Shown: positions 1 to 5,375, numbered from the stretch's first letter. The stretch: 5,461 nt of DNA from Propionibacterium sp. (GCA_030460725.1 JAKECL010000164.1:1-5461), one strand, 5' to 3'. Notes: a model not told the origin generated them from the sequence alone. Numbers and translations: made by a program.

Positions 1-47
1 TGCGCCTGGTGACCGTGCGGGGACTGGGTTACAAGCTGGTGTCCTGA
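1..47 (+). CDS. Response regulator, OmpR/PhoB family, C-terminal fragment (partial)
   Basis: Only the last 14 residues are in the window, read in the frame beginning at base 3: RLVTVRGLGYKLVS, then TGA at 45-47. The VRGxGYKL string is the typical end of the winged-helix DNA-binding domain of OmpR/PhoB response regulators, where it forms the final beta hairpin. Such proteins are phosphorylated by a sensor kinase and then bind promoter DNA. The string resembles RegX3/PhoP-like actinobacterial regulators, but 14 residues cannot settle which one, so no symbol is given. The gene lies upstream of carD on the same strand. A GC-rich hairpin follows, so the two are probably separate transcription units. 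Confidence 0.8.
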   Translation, partial: RLVTVRGLGYKLVS

Positions 48-78
48 CCTGCGGTGAGGCCCCCGGGTCCTCGGGAGC

Positions 79-108
79 ACGCCGGGCCCCGGGGCAGCGG
101 CCCGGCGT
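79..108 (+). terminator. Stem-loop after the response regulator, probable terminator
   Basis: Ten bases at 79-88 (ACGCCGGGCC) are the exact reverse complement of 99-108 (GGCCCGGCGT), leaving a 10-nt loop. The stem is nearly all G and C and lies 31 nt after the upstream stop codon. There is no T run behind it, which is common for terminators of GC-rich actinobacteria but makes the call less certain. It lies upstream of the predicted carD promoter, as expected for a transcription boundary. Confidence 0.5.
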
Positions 109-169
109 CGGTCCAGGAGTCGCGGATCGTACGCCCGCGGGGACCTGCCCGGCCACTCGACGCGCCTGC

Positions 170-178
170 TGGTAGAAT
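170..178 (+). promoter_or_regulatory. Extended -10 promoter of carD
   Basis: TGG followed directly by TAGAAT (173-178) matches the extended -10 form TGN-TANNNT. No good -35 hexamer lies 16-18 bases upstream (150-155 is CGGCCA), so recognition would rest on the extended -10. Transcription would start near 185, giving a leader of about 30 nt that contains the ribosome binding site AGGGAG (201-206), 9 nt before the carD ATG. The site also argues against the in-frame ATG at 177 as a start, since that codon overlaps the -10. Confidence 0.55.
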
Positions 179-215
179 GGCCTGCGTCGCCTCGAGTCGC
201 AGGGAGCATCATCTA

Positions 216-737
216 ATGACTTTCACCATCGGCCAGACGGTCGTGTACCCCCATCACGGGGCCGCCACGATCGAGGACATCGCCCAGCGAAGGATCCGTG
301 GTGAGGAGAAGACCTACCTGACCCTGCGTGTCACGCAGGGAGATCTGACCATCCAGGTGCCTGCCGAGAACGTGGACCTGGTCGGCGTGCGCGACGTCGT
401 GGACGAGGACGGTCTGGAGGAGGTCATCTCCGTCCTGCGCGCCCCCTATGTCGAGGAGCCCACCAACTGGTCGCGCCGCTTCAAGGCCAACCAGGAGAAG
501 ATCGCCACCGGGGACATCGTCAAGGTGTCCGAGGTCGTGCGTGACCTCACGCGCCGGGACGCCCACAAGAAGCTCTCCACCGGGGAGAAGCGGATGCTCA
601 CCAAGGCCCGTCAGATCCTCACCTCCGAGCTCGCCCTGGCCCGACACATTGACAAGGAGCGCGCCTCCGAGCGCCTCGACACGATCCTGGCCGAGGGCGA
701 GGACGCCGTCGAGCAGGACACAGTCGCCTCCGAGTGA
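216..737 (+). CDS. carD: CarD family RNA polymerase-binding transcription regulator
   Basis: The 173-residue product matches mycobacterial CarD (about 162 aa) along its length. CarD binds the RNA polymerase beta subunit and stabilises the open promoter complex, most visibly at rRNA and other housekeeping promoters. The N-terminal RNAP-interaction (Tudor-like) domain covers about residues 1-55, with VVYPHHGAA at 9-17 and QGDLTIQVPAEN at 41-52. The helical DNA-binding domain follows, with EPTNWSRRFKAN at 81-92. W85 in it corresponds to the conserved tryptophan that wedges into the upstream edge of the bubble, and EKRMLTKARQIL comes later. The last 15-20 residues are acidic and divergent. The ATG at 216 is chosen because homology begins there and AGGGAG lies 9 nt upstream; longer in-frame starts lack a binding site. 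ispD follows after 4 nt and is probably co-transcribed. Confidence 0.96.
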   Translation: MTFTIGQTVVYPHHGAATIEDIAQRRIRGEEKTYLTLRVTQGDLTIQVPAENVDLVGVRDVVDEDGLEEVISVLRAPYVEEPTNWSRRFKANQEKIATGDIVKVSEVVRDLTRRDAHKKLSTGEKRMLTKARQILTSELALARHIDKERASERLDTILAEGEDAVEQDTVASE

Positions 738-741
738 CCCG

Positions 742-1533
742 GTGGTCGCACTCGCGGTCCTGACGGCTGCCGGATCCGGGACCCGCCTGGGGTGCCGCGG
801 GCCGAAGGCGCTGGTGGAACTGGGTGGTCAGACGCTGCTGGAGAGGGCTGCCCGCGGTCTGGCCGACGCCGGAATCGCGGCGCTCGTCGTGACCGCACCC
901 CCCGGGGAGGTGGACGGTTTCGAGCGGGTGCTGCCCGGGCACGTGCCCGGGGCTCCCCACGTGCCGGTCCTGGTGGTCGCCGGAGGAGAATCCCGTCAGG
1001 CCTCCGTCGCGGCAGGCCTGGAGGCCCTGCCCGCAGTTGCGACGCTGGCAGGCGTGGAACTGGCGGAGGACACACCCGTCCTGGTCCACGACGCGGCACG
1101 CTGCCTCACCCCTGCCGAGGTCATCGGACGAGTGGTCGCCGCAGTGGAGGCGGGGAGTGTGGCCGTGGTGCCGGGCCTGCCCGTCACGGACACCCTCAAG
1201 GAGGTCGCATCCCCCATGTCGACCACCGATGCGGCCTCCGGTCCCACCCCCGAGGTGCGTCGTGTGGTGGCGACCCCTGACCGCTCCCACCTGTGGGGCG
1301 TCCAGACCCCTCAGGGGTTCCGCTGGTCCGTGCTGCTGCATGCACACGAGCACGGGCGTGCGCTGGCGGCCACGGAGTCCACGGCCGCCACCGATGACGC
1401 CTCCCTGGTCGAGGCTCTGGGACTGCCCGTGGACATGGTCCGCGGCGACACCCTGGCCCTCAAGGTGACCTCACGCACCGACCTGCTCCTGGCAGAACTC
1501 CTGGTGGAGGGTGCCCTCACGTCCGGAGGGTGA
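742..1533 (+). CDS. ispD: 2-C-methyl-D-erythritol 4-phosphate cytidylyltransferase (IspD)
   Basis: This cytoplasmic enzyme joins CTP and MEP to give CDP-methylerythritol, the third step of the MEP isoprenoid pathway. The 263 residues show the family motifs in order: nucleotide-binding AAGSGTRLG (9-17, with R15), GPKALVELGG (20-29, K22), GGESRQASVAAGL (81-93), HDAAR (116-120), PVTDTLKEV (147-155), DRSHLWGVQTPQGF (180-193), TDDASLVEALG (217-227) and LKVTSRTDLLLAELL (240-254, K241). It is somewhat longer than the E. coli enzyme (236 aa), mainly around residues 95-112 and 155-172. The usual proline after HDAAR is a cysteine (C121). The GTG start at 742 is chosen because it lies just ahead of the first beta strand; no good ribosome binding site is seen, so translation is probably coupled to carD, which stops 4 nt upstream. 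A start inside carD is not credible. Confidence 0.95.
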   Translation: MVALAVLTAAGSGTRLGCRGPKALVELGGQTLLERAARGLADAGIAALVVTAPPGEVDGFERVLPGHVPGAPHVPVLVVAGGESRQASVAAGLEALPAVATLAGVELAEDTPVLVHDAARCLTPAEVIGRVVAAVEAGSVAVVPGLPVTDTLKEVASPMSTTDAASGPTPEVRRVVATPDRSHLWGVQTPQGFRWSVLLHAHEHGRALAATESTAATDDASLVEALGLPVDMVRGDTLALKVTSRTDLLLAELLVEGALTSGG

Positions 1534-1549
1534 CCGCCCGCGGGGCCGG

Positions 1550-1589
1550 TCCGCGCGCGGAGGCATCGTCGGCGCAGACTGCGCGATGC
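1550..1589 (+). terminator. Hairpins after ispD, possible end of the carD-ispD operon
   Basis: Two structures lie just after the ispD stop. TCCGCGCGCGGA (1550-1561) is a perfect 12-base palindrome. Next, GCATC (1563-1567) pairs with GATGC (1585-1589) around an inner stem GCGCA (1572-1576) / TGCGC (1580-1584) with a GAC triloop, giving a bulged hairpin of 5 plus 5 base pairs. No T run follows. A termination role is inferred from position and stem strength. Confidence 0.4.
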
Positions 1590-1682
1590 ACCACTCCAGT
1601 GCCGGGTCCACCCGTTCGCGGATGCATCCCTCGACACGCCTGGGATTGCGGCGGTGTAGGGGGTGGATGCGGGCCGCCGTCG

Positions 1683-1691
1683 TGCTAGCTT
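1683..1691 (+). promoter_or_regulatory. Possible promoter of the transporter gene
   Basis: TGC followed by TAGCTT (1686-1691) fits the extended -10 form TGN-TANNNT. The region 17 bases upstream (GTGGAT, 1663-1668) is only a weak -35 match. If used, it would give a leader of about 105 nt ahead of the ATG at 1804. It is the best candidate in the 270-nt gap after ispD, but a single short motif is weak evidence. Confidence 0.35.
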
Positions 1692-1697
1692 GCCCAC

Positions 1698-1762
1698 GGG
1701 CGCTCCTCCGCCCCGGGCGTGACACCGCCCTGCACCCCCCATCCTCGCGGGGTGGGCCCACC
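1698..1762 (+). promoter_or_regulatory. Structured leader with palindrome upstream of the transporter
   Basis: GGGCG (1698-1702) can pair with CGCCC (1709-1713). CACCCC (1733-1738) can pair with GGGGTG (1749-1754). GGTGGGCCCACC (1751-1762) is a perfect 12-base palindrome ending 41 nt before the start codon. The last two share bases 1751-1754, so they cannot form together in RNA. The palindrome could be a repressor operator, part of a switching leader, or chance in GC-rich DNA; no known riboswitch was recognised. Confidence 0.25.
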
Positions 1763-1803
1763 ATGTCGGTGTGCCTCCCACGCAGCACAGGAAGCGAAGC
1801 GTC

Positions 1804-3231
1804 ATGTCCCAGCCGGACGTCCACGGACCTGCCAGCGCACCACCGCCCTCCACCCCCTCGGACCTGGTCCCCCGCAAGCGCATCCTCACTCCCACGGTCC
1901 TGGGATGGGCCTTCTGGGACTGGGGGAGTGCCTCCTTCAATGCGGTGGCCACCACCTTCGTCTTCTCCGTCTACCTGACCTCCGGCCTCTTCGCCGACAA
2001 GGTCACCTCGACCGAGCACCTCACCACGGGCCTGACCATTGCCGGTGTGCTCATCGCTGTGCTGGCTCCCGTGACGGGTCAGCGTGCCGACCGACGCGGT
2101 CGGGGAGGGGTGTGGCTGGGCTGGTTCACTGCGGCGGTCGTGGCCTGCATGGCACTCATGTTCTTCGTGGCGCCCGACAACGCGTGGGGAGGGACGCGGG
2201 CCCTGTGGCTGGGCATCGTCCTGCTGGGGTTGGGCAACGTGTTCTTCGAGTTCGCCTCCGTGAACTACAACGCCATGCTCAACCACATCTCCGACCGCTC
2301 CACCATGGGACGCATCTCGGGACTGGGATGGGGGATGGGCTATGTCGGGGGCATCGTCCTGCTGCTCTTCCTCTTCGTCGCCTTCATCAACCCGGAGGTG
2401 GGCCTCTTCGGTGTGACTGGCGACAACGGCCTCAACATCCGTGTGTCCATGCTCTTCGCGGCCGCGTGGTTCGCGGTGTTCGCCACACCTGTCATCCTCA
2501 ACCCGCCCCGCCCCCGCCACCGGGGTGAGGACTCCGGACGCGAGCCGCTGTGGGCGTCCTACCGCAGACTGTGGGGCACCGTCGTCTCCCTGTCCCGCAA
2601 CGCCCCCCACACCCTGGCCTTCCTCATCGCCTCCGCCGTCTTCCGCGACGGGCTGGCGGGGGTGTTCACCTTCGGAGCGATCCTGGCGGGCACGGTCTTC
2701 GGGTTCACGGCCTCGGAGGTCATCGTCTTCGCGATCGCTGCGAACATCGTGGCGGGCCTGGCGACCATCGGGTTCGGTGCCCTGGACGACCGCATCGGCC
2801 CCAAGCGTGTCATCGTGTTGTCGCTGGTGGTCATGGTGGCCACCGGTACCGGGGTCTTCCTGCTCCACTCCCACGGCAAGGTTGTGTTCTGGAGCCTGGG
2901 CCTGTTGCTGTGCGTCTTCGTGGGTCCGGCCCAGTCCGCCTCGCGGTCCTTCCTGGGCCGCGTCATCCCGCCGGGGCGTGAGGGGGAGGTCTTCGGTCTC
3001 TACGCCACCACGGGGCGTGCCGTCTCCTTCCTCTCCCCTCTGCTCTACGGTCTCTCGGTGCGTCTGGGGCGCCACCTCACCCCCGAAGGCCAGGACCCCA
3101 CCCACTGGGGGATCCTGGGCATTGTGGTGATCCTCCTGGTCGGGCTGGTCCTGGTGCTGCCCATCCGCGAGGACCGCACGCATCTGGACATCTACGAGGG
3201 CGACGCGCCGGGATCCTCGCGCGTCCGCTGA
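1804..3231 (+). CDS. MFS transporter, UMF1/Atg22-like family, substrate unknown
   Basis: The 475-residue product is an inner-membrane protein with about 12 hydrophobic segments, at roughly 31-59, 75-93, 103-122, 133-152, 171-192, 213-232, 269-292, 303-325, 335-354, 361-378, 395-417 and 435-453, with a central cytoplasmic loop near 233-267. The MFS loop motif appears in both halves: GQRADRRGR (92-100) and GALDDRIGPKR (325-335). WAFWDWGSASF (35-45), FFEFASVNYNAML (147-159), GRISGLGWGMGY (169-180) and RVIPPGREGEVFGLYA (386-401) are the marks of the UMF1/Atg22-like branch; fungal Atg22 exports amino acids from the vacuole, but bacterial members are mostly uncharacterised. The ATG at 1804 is preferred over GTG 1771 because AGGAAG (1789-1794) lies 9 nt upstream and the extra 11 residues are unlike the family. 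The N-terminal 20 residues are Pro/Ser-rich. The stop codon lies inside the first unit of a 15-bp repeat array. Confidence 0.88.
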   Translation: MSQPDVHGPASAPPPSTPSDLVPRKRILTPTVLGWAFWDWGSASFNAVATTFVFSVYLTSGLFADKVTSTEHLTTGLTIAGVLIAVLAPVTGQRADRRGRGGVWLGWFTAAVVACMALMFFVAPDNAWGGTRALWLGIVLLGLGNVFFEFASVNYNAMLNHISDRSTMGRISGLGWGMGYVGGIVLLLFLFVAFINPEVGLFGVTGDNGLNIRVSMLFAAAWFAVFATPVILNPPRPRHRGEDSGREPLWASYRRLWGTVVSLSRNAPHTLAFLIASAVFRDGLAGVFTFGAILAGTVFGFTASEVIVFAIAANIVAGLATIGFGALDDRIGPKRVIVLSLVVMVATGTGVFLLHSHGKVVFWSLGLLLCVFVGPAQSASRSFLGRVIPPGREGEVFGLYATTGRAVSFLSPLLYGLSVRLGRHLTPEGQDPTHWGILGIVVILLVGLVLVLPIREDRTHLDIYEGDAPGSSRVR

Positions 3232-3319
3232 GTTCGTGCACGCTGAGTCCGTGCACGCTGCGCCTGTGCCCGCGGAGCGCGGGCACGGTGAGCGCGGGGA
3301 CGGTGAGCGCGCGCCCGCT
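3230..3319 (+). repeat. Six degenerate 15-bp tandem repeats overlapping the transporter stop codon
   Basis: Units begin at 3230, 3245, 3260, 3275, 3290 and 3305. The first two are GAGTTCGTGCACGCT and GAGTCCGTGCACGCT. The last three share GAGCGCG and have the forms GAGCGCGGGCACGGT, GAGCGCGGGGACGGT and GAGCGCGCGCCCGCT. The third (GCGCCTGTGCCCGCG) is most diverged. The first unit includes the last two bases of the transporter TGA. Because 15 is a multiple of 3, TGA recurs in the transporter frame at 3244, 3289 and 3304, so readthrough would be stopped again. Such arrays grow and shrink by replication slippage, so copy number may vary between strains. Confidence 0.8.
3266..3286 (+). terminator. 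Perfect 9-bp stem-loop after the transporter gene
   Basis: GTGCCCGCG (3266-3274) is the exact reverse complement of CGCGGGCAC (3278-3286), with loop GAG. It lies 34 nt after the transporter stop and is built from repeat units three and four of the 15-bp array. Stem strength and position fit a terminator; no T run follows. Confidence 0.6.
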
Positions 3320-3379
3320 TTGCCCGTCGGGTCCGGAGGTGGGCTGGGGCGGCGCGTCGGCCGGTGCGCCGGGGCCGAC

Positions 3380-3564
3380 GTCGGGGCGAGGTCACGCGCA
3401 GCGAGAGTGTGCCCACGATGGTGGAGTCCTCCGCCCGGAGCTGAACCACACATGACCCACCGGTGCCGTCGGGGCGAGGTCACGCGCAGCGAGAGTGTGC
3501 CCACGATGGTGGCGCTCTCCGCCCGGAGCTGAACCACACATGACCCACCGGTGCCGTCGGGGCG
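3380..3564. repeat. Two 88-bp tandem repeat copies with a third 9-bp end
   Basis: Bases 3380-3467 and 3468-3555 agree at 85 of 88 positions; the three differences fall within four bases (3425-3428 against 3513-3516). Each copy starts with GTCGGGGCG, and that 9-mer appears a third time at 3556-3564, so the pair is bounded by it. Upstream, CCGGTGC at 3361-3367 echoes the end of a unit, hinting at an older third copy. Inside each copy, CTCCG-CC-CGGAG forms a short hairpin, and GTGTG (3407-3411) can pair with CACAC (3447-3451) outside it. A period of 88 is not a multiple of 3, so the repeat is not protein coding. It may be a dispersed intergenic (REP/MITE-like) element duplicated in place, or a local duplication. 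Confidence 0.9.
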
Positions 3565-3588
3565 TATGGGGCGCACAATGGAAGGGAC

Positions 3589-4740
3589 ATGCGCGATCCA
3601 CTCCCTTTTCGTTCCCGCTCCCGGCAGACCGGGCGCCCGACCCGCTCTCCCCTGGAGGTCGACGGCCACGGCTCGGACGGTTCCCGAGGTGGCCGTGGGC
3701 GCCGCGTCCGTCTGCTCGCTGCGGTGGTGGGTGTGCTCGCCGCACTGGGAGTGGCAGTACCACTGTGGGGCCTGGTTCCCACCGGCGCGTCCGCCGGGCC
3801 TGACGGGGAACCGGTGTCCTCCGCCATGGCCAGCGCGCAGGCGCCGGGAGCAACCGGGGTCTCCGCCTCGGTCTCCGATCCCAGCTCCTCCAGCGCTTCG
3901 GTTCCCGCCTCCCGGTCCCTCACAACGCGCGTGGCCCAGACCTCGGTGGGTTCGACGTCGCCGGAGTGCCTGCTCGACCGCGCCGGATGGGGGTCGAACG
4001 ACTCCCAGGACGTCCCCGGTGTCTCCTTGTCCCCGGTGCTGCCCGGGGACAGGACCTTCACCAGCAGTGACGGCGTGACCTCGACCTACCACGTGTCCAC
4101 GCGGGGTGTGGACTTCTCCTGCCAGTGGGGAGTGATGTTCTGGTTCGAAGGGGACATCGACGGCCACGATGTCGTCTCCATCACCGACTCGCAGAGGTTG
4201 GAATCCCTGGCACGGGTGGCCGCCCGCGCGAACCTGGTCCTGGTGGTTCCTGACAGTCCCGACCGTTCCGACTTCTTCCAGACCACCTGGTGGGAGGACT
4301 ACTCCGGCAACGCCCGGTGGTTCCACGACTTTGCCACGACCCTGGTGGACACCTGGGGAGTGGACACCTCCCAGCTCTGGTTCACCGGCTTCTCAGGAGG
4401 CGCGGAGTTCATCAGCACGGAGGTCCTGGCCGCCGACCAGTCATGGATCGGTGGTGGGGGTGCGGTGATGATCGGGGGCGGTGAGACCTCAGGCGTCCGT
4501 GACACGCCCCCGGCAGGCATGCTCTCCATGCCGCTGACCTGGTTCGTCGGCTCCGAGGACGGAGACATCGACTCCGAGGACTGGTCCCCGCTCGACATCG
4601 CGCCGGAGTCGCGGGAGATCTATTCCAGGGCCGGGTTCACCCACACCCGCCTCACGGTCCTGCCGGGGGTGGACCACAGGGTCTACGACGTGGCCGCCCT
4701 GGTGATGAGCGCGCTGAAGGACGCAGGCCGTCTGGACTGA
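3589..4740 (+). CDS. Secreted or membrane-anchored alpha/beta hydrolase, PHB-depolymerase/LpqC-like esterase
   Basis: The 383-residue product has an Arg-rich N-terminus of about 40 residues, then one hydrophobic segment (about 41-62) and ASA (67-69), a possible signal peptidase I site. With no lipobox cysteine, it is secreted or held by the uncleaved segment. A Ser/Ala/Pro linker (about 70-120) leads to the hydrolase domain (about 125-383). There, VMFWFEGD (182-189) sits at the oxyanion-side strand and LVLVVPDSP (216-224) follows. GFSGG (267-271) gives nucleophile S269, D324 in VGSEDGD is the likely acid, and H363 in GVDHRVYD the likely base. The order and spacing fit PHB depolymerase/feruloyl esterase-like enzymes. 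C127 and C178 could form a disulfide outside the cell. The substrate is unknown. The start is the only good upstream ATG; GGAAGGG lies just 2 nt before it, so spacing is tight. The gene converges on ispF. Confidence 0.82.
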   Translation: MRDPLPFRSRSRQTGRPTRSPLEVDGHGSDGSRGGRGRRVRLLAAVVGVLAALGVAVPLWGLVPTGASAGPDGEPVSSAMASAQAPGATGVSASVSDPSSSSASVPASRSLTTRVAQTSVGSTSPECLLDRAGWGSNDSQDVPGVSLSPVLPGDRTFTSSDGVTSTYHVSTRGVDFSCQWGVMFWFEGDIDGHDVVSITDSQRLESLARVAARANLVLVVPDSPDRSDFFQTTWWEDYSGNARWFHDFATTLVDTWGVDTSQLWFTGFSGGAEFISTEVLAADQSWIGGGGAVMIGGGETSGVRDTPPAGMLSMPLTWFVGSEDGDIDSEDWSPLDIAPESREIYSRAGFTHTRLTVLPGVDHRVYDVAALVMSALKDAGRLD

Positions 4741-4850
4741 CGCCGTCACCTGCGGTGCGCGCAGCCCGACCGACGCAGGTGCGCGCAGCCCGACCGACCC
4801 AGGTGCGCCCGGCCCGACCCGACGTGCTGCCCGAACGCGAGCGGCGTCAG
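4737..4850. terminator. Convergent-gene gap bounded by a 9-bp inverted repeat holding both stop codons
   Basis: CTGACGCCG (4737-4745) and CGGCGTCAG (4842-4850) are exact reverse complements. The left arm contains the hydrolase TGA (4738-4740), and the right arm contains the ispF TGA (4847-4849 on the minus strand). The 96 bases between are mostly the 24-bp repeat array. A shared termination region for the two facing genes is expected here, but the arms are far apart and no compact hairpin with a T run is seen on either strand, so its role is inferred. Confidence 0.35.
4754..4825. repeat. Three 24-bp tandem repeats between the hydrolase gene and ispF
   Basis: Units start at 4754, 4778 and 4802, each with GGTGCGC. 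The first two differ at one base in 24 (GACGCA against GACCCA at the end). The third is diverged, with GGTGCGCCCGGCCCGACC at its start. Units one and two hold the palindrome TGCGCGCA. The array fills most of the gap between two convergent genes. Its period is a multiple of 3, but no start or binding site supports translation. Confidence 0.85.
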
Positions 4851-5362
4851 AAGATGTCGCCGTCCTCCTCCATGCGCACCACCAGTGCCGCGGCCTGGGC
4901 TGCCAGACCCTCGGTGCGTCCGGTGAAACCGAGACCGTCCGTGGTGGTCGCCGTGACCGCGACCGGCGCGCCGATGATCCCGGCCATGCGCTCCGACGCC
5001 TCCTGGAGGCGCCCGCCCATACGCGGGCGGTTGCCGATGACCTGGACGGTCACATTGCCCACCGACCAGCCGGCCTCTTCCAGCAGACGCACGACCTCGT
5101 GGAGGAAGGCCTCCCCGGGCGCGCCTCCCCACTCAGGACGGGAGGTCCCGAAGACGGTGCCCATGTCGCCGAGCCCGGCGGCGGCGAGCAGCGCATCGCA
5201 CACGGCATGGGCTGCGACGTCGCCGTCGGAATGTCCCACCAGGGCAGGCTCACCCGGCCAGTCCAGGCAGGCGAGTTTCATGGTCGTGCTCGGGGCGCCT
5301 TCCCGTGCGGGCGCATAGGCATGGACATCGAGCGCCTGGCCGACGCGGAAGGGGATCACCAT
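4847..5362 (-). CDS. ispF: 2-C-methyl-D-erythritol 2,4-cyclodiphosphate synthase (IspF)
   Basis: IspF cyclises CDP-methylerythritol 2-phosphate to MEcPP with release of CMP, two steps after IspD in the MEP pathway; it works as a cytoplasmic homotrimer. The 171-residue product is of normal length. The zinc ligands are D12 and H14 in LDVHAY and H52 in HSDGDVAAH (44-52). D66 lies in GLGDMGTVFG (63-72), NVTVQVIGNRPRM (103-115) follows, and ATTTDGLGFTGRTEGLAA (138-155) forms the substrate-binding end. VQVIGNRP and TTTDGLG are typical of the actinobacterial form. The ATG at 5362 is chosen because homology starts within a few residues of it; the in-frame extension to 5431 adds 23 Pro/Ala/Cys-rich residues unlike the family. 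It faces the opposite way to carD-ispD. Confidence 0.95.
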   Translation of the reverse strand: MVIPFRVGQALDVHAYAPAREGAPSTTMKLACLDWPGEPALVGHSDGDVAAHAVCDALLAAAGLGDMGTVFGTSRPEWGGAPGEAFLHEVVRLLEEAGWSVGNVTVQVIGNRPRMGGRLQEASERMAGIIGAPVAVTATTTDGLGFTGRTEGLAAQAAALVVRMEEDGDIF

Positions 5363-5369
5363 GCCCCCC

Positions 5370-5375
5370 AGACTA
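5370..5375 (-). promoter_or_regulatory. Possible -10 element of ispF, leaderless start
   Basis: On the minus strand TAGTCT (5375 to 5370) fits TANNNT and lies 7 nt before the ispF ATG, so transcription would start at or next to the start codon, giving a leaderless mRNA, a form common in actinobacteria. A G run (GGGGGGC) fills the space and could also act as a poor ribosome binding site. No -35 match was seen at 5393-5398. Confidence 0.3.

Larger units (their letters stand above)
3232..3588. other. Gene-free stretch between transporter and hydrolase
   Basis: These 357 bases hold no convincing gene. They contain the 15-bp array (to 3319), its terminator-like hairpin, a GC-rich 60-base spacer (3320-3379) and the 88-bp tandem duplication (3380-3564). 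A last 24 bases carry the start region of the hydrolase gene, with GGAAGGG at 3580-3586 only 2 nt before its ATG. The open frames crossing the stretch shift between the two 88-bp copies and look non-coding. No confident promoter was found for the hydrolase; CACAAT at 3574-3579 is a weak -10 candidate lying close to the ATG. Confidence 0.7.

Noticed and set aside
54..215. Longer CarD start, including the ATG at 177
   Set aside because: The extra residues are unlike CarD, there is no binding site, the ATG at 177 overlaps the -10 element, and the terminator-like hairpin lies within the extension.
448..741. N-terminal extension of IspD inside carD
   Set aside because: It would overlap carD in another frame, the residues are Arg/Ser/Pro-rich shadow sequence, and IspD homology begins only at about base 745.
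3236..3532. Possible small proteins across the 15-bp and 88-bp repeats, on either strand
   Set aside because: The 88-bp period is not a multiple of 3, so the two copies are read in different frames; no supported start or binding site was seen.
3380..3564. CRISPR array
   Set aside because: The two long copies abut directly with no unique spacers, and no cas gene is present.
1471..4326. A 951-codon open frame on the minus strand across the transporter, the repeats and most of the hydrolase
   Set aside because: It is codon-for-codon antisense to both genes, so it stays open simply because they avoid TTA, CTA and TCA codons; it ends at the complement of a TCA serine codon in ispD (1471). The product is low-complexity, without recognisable domains, and runs through non-coding repeats.
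4755..5318. 187-codon plus-strand frame antisense to ispF with an octapeptide-like repeat at its start
   Set aside because: It lies opposite a clearly real ispF, and the apparent peptide repeat is only the 24-bp DNA array translated.
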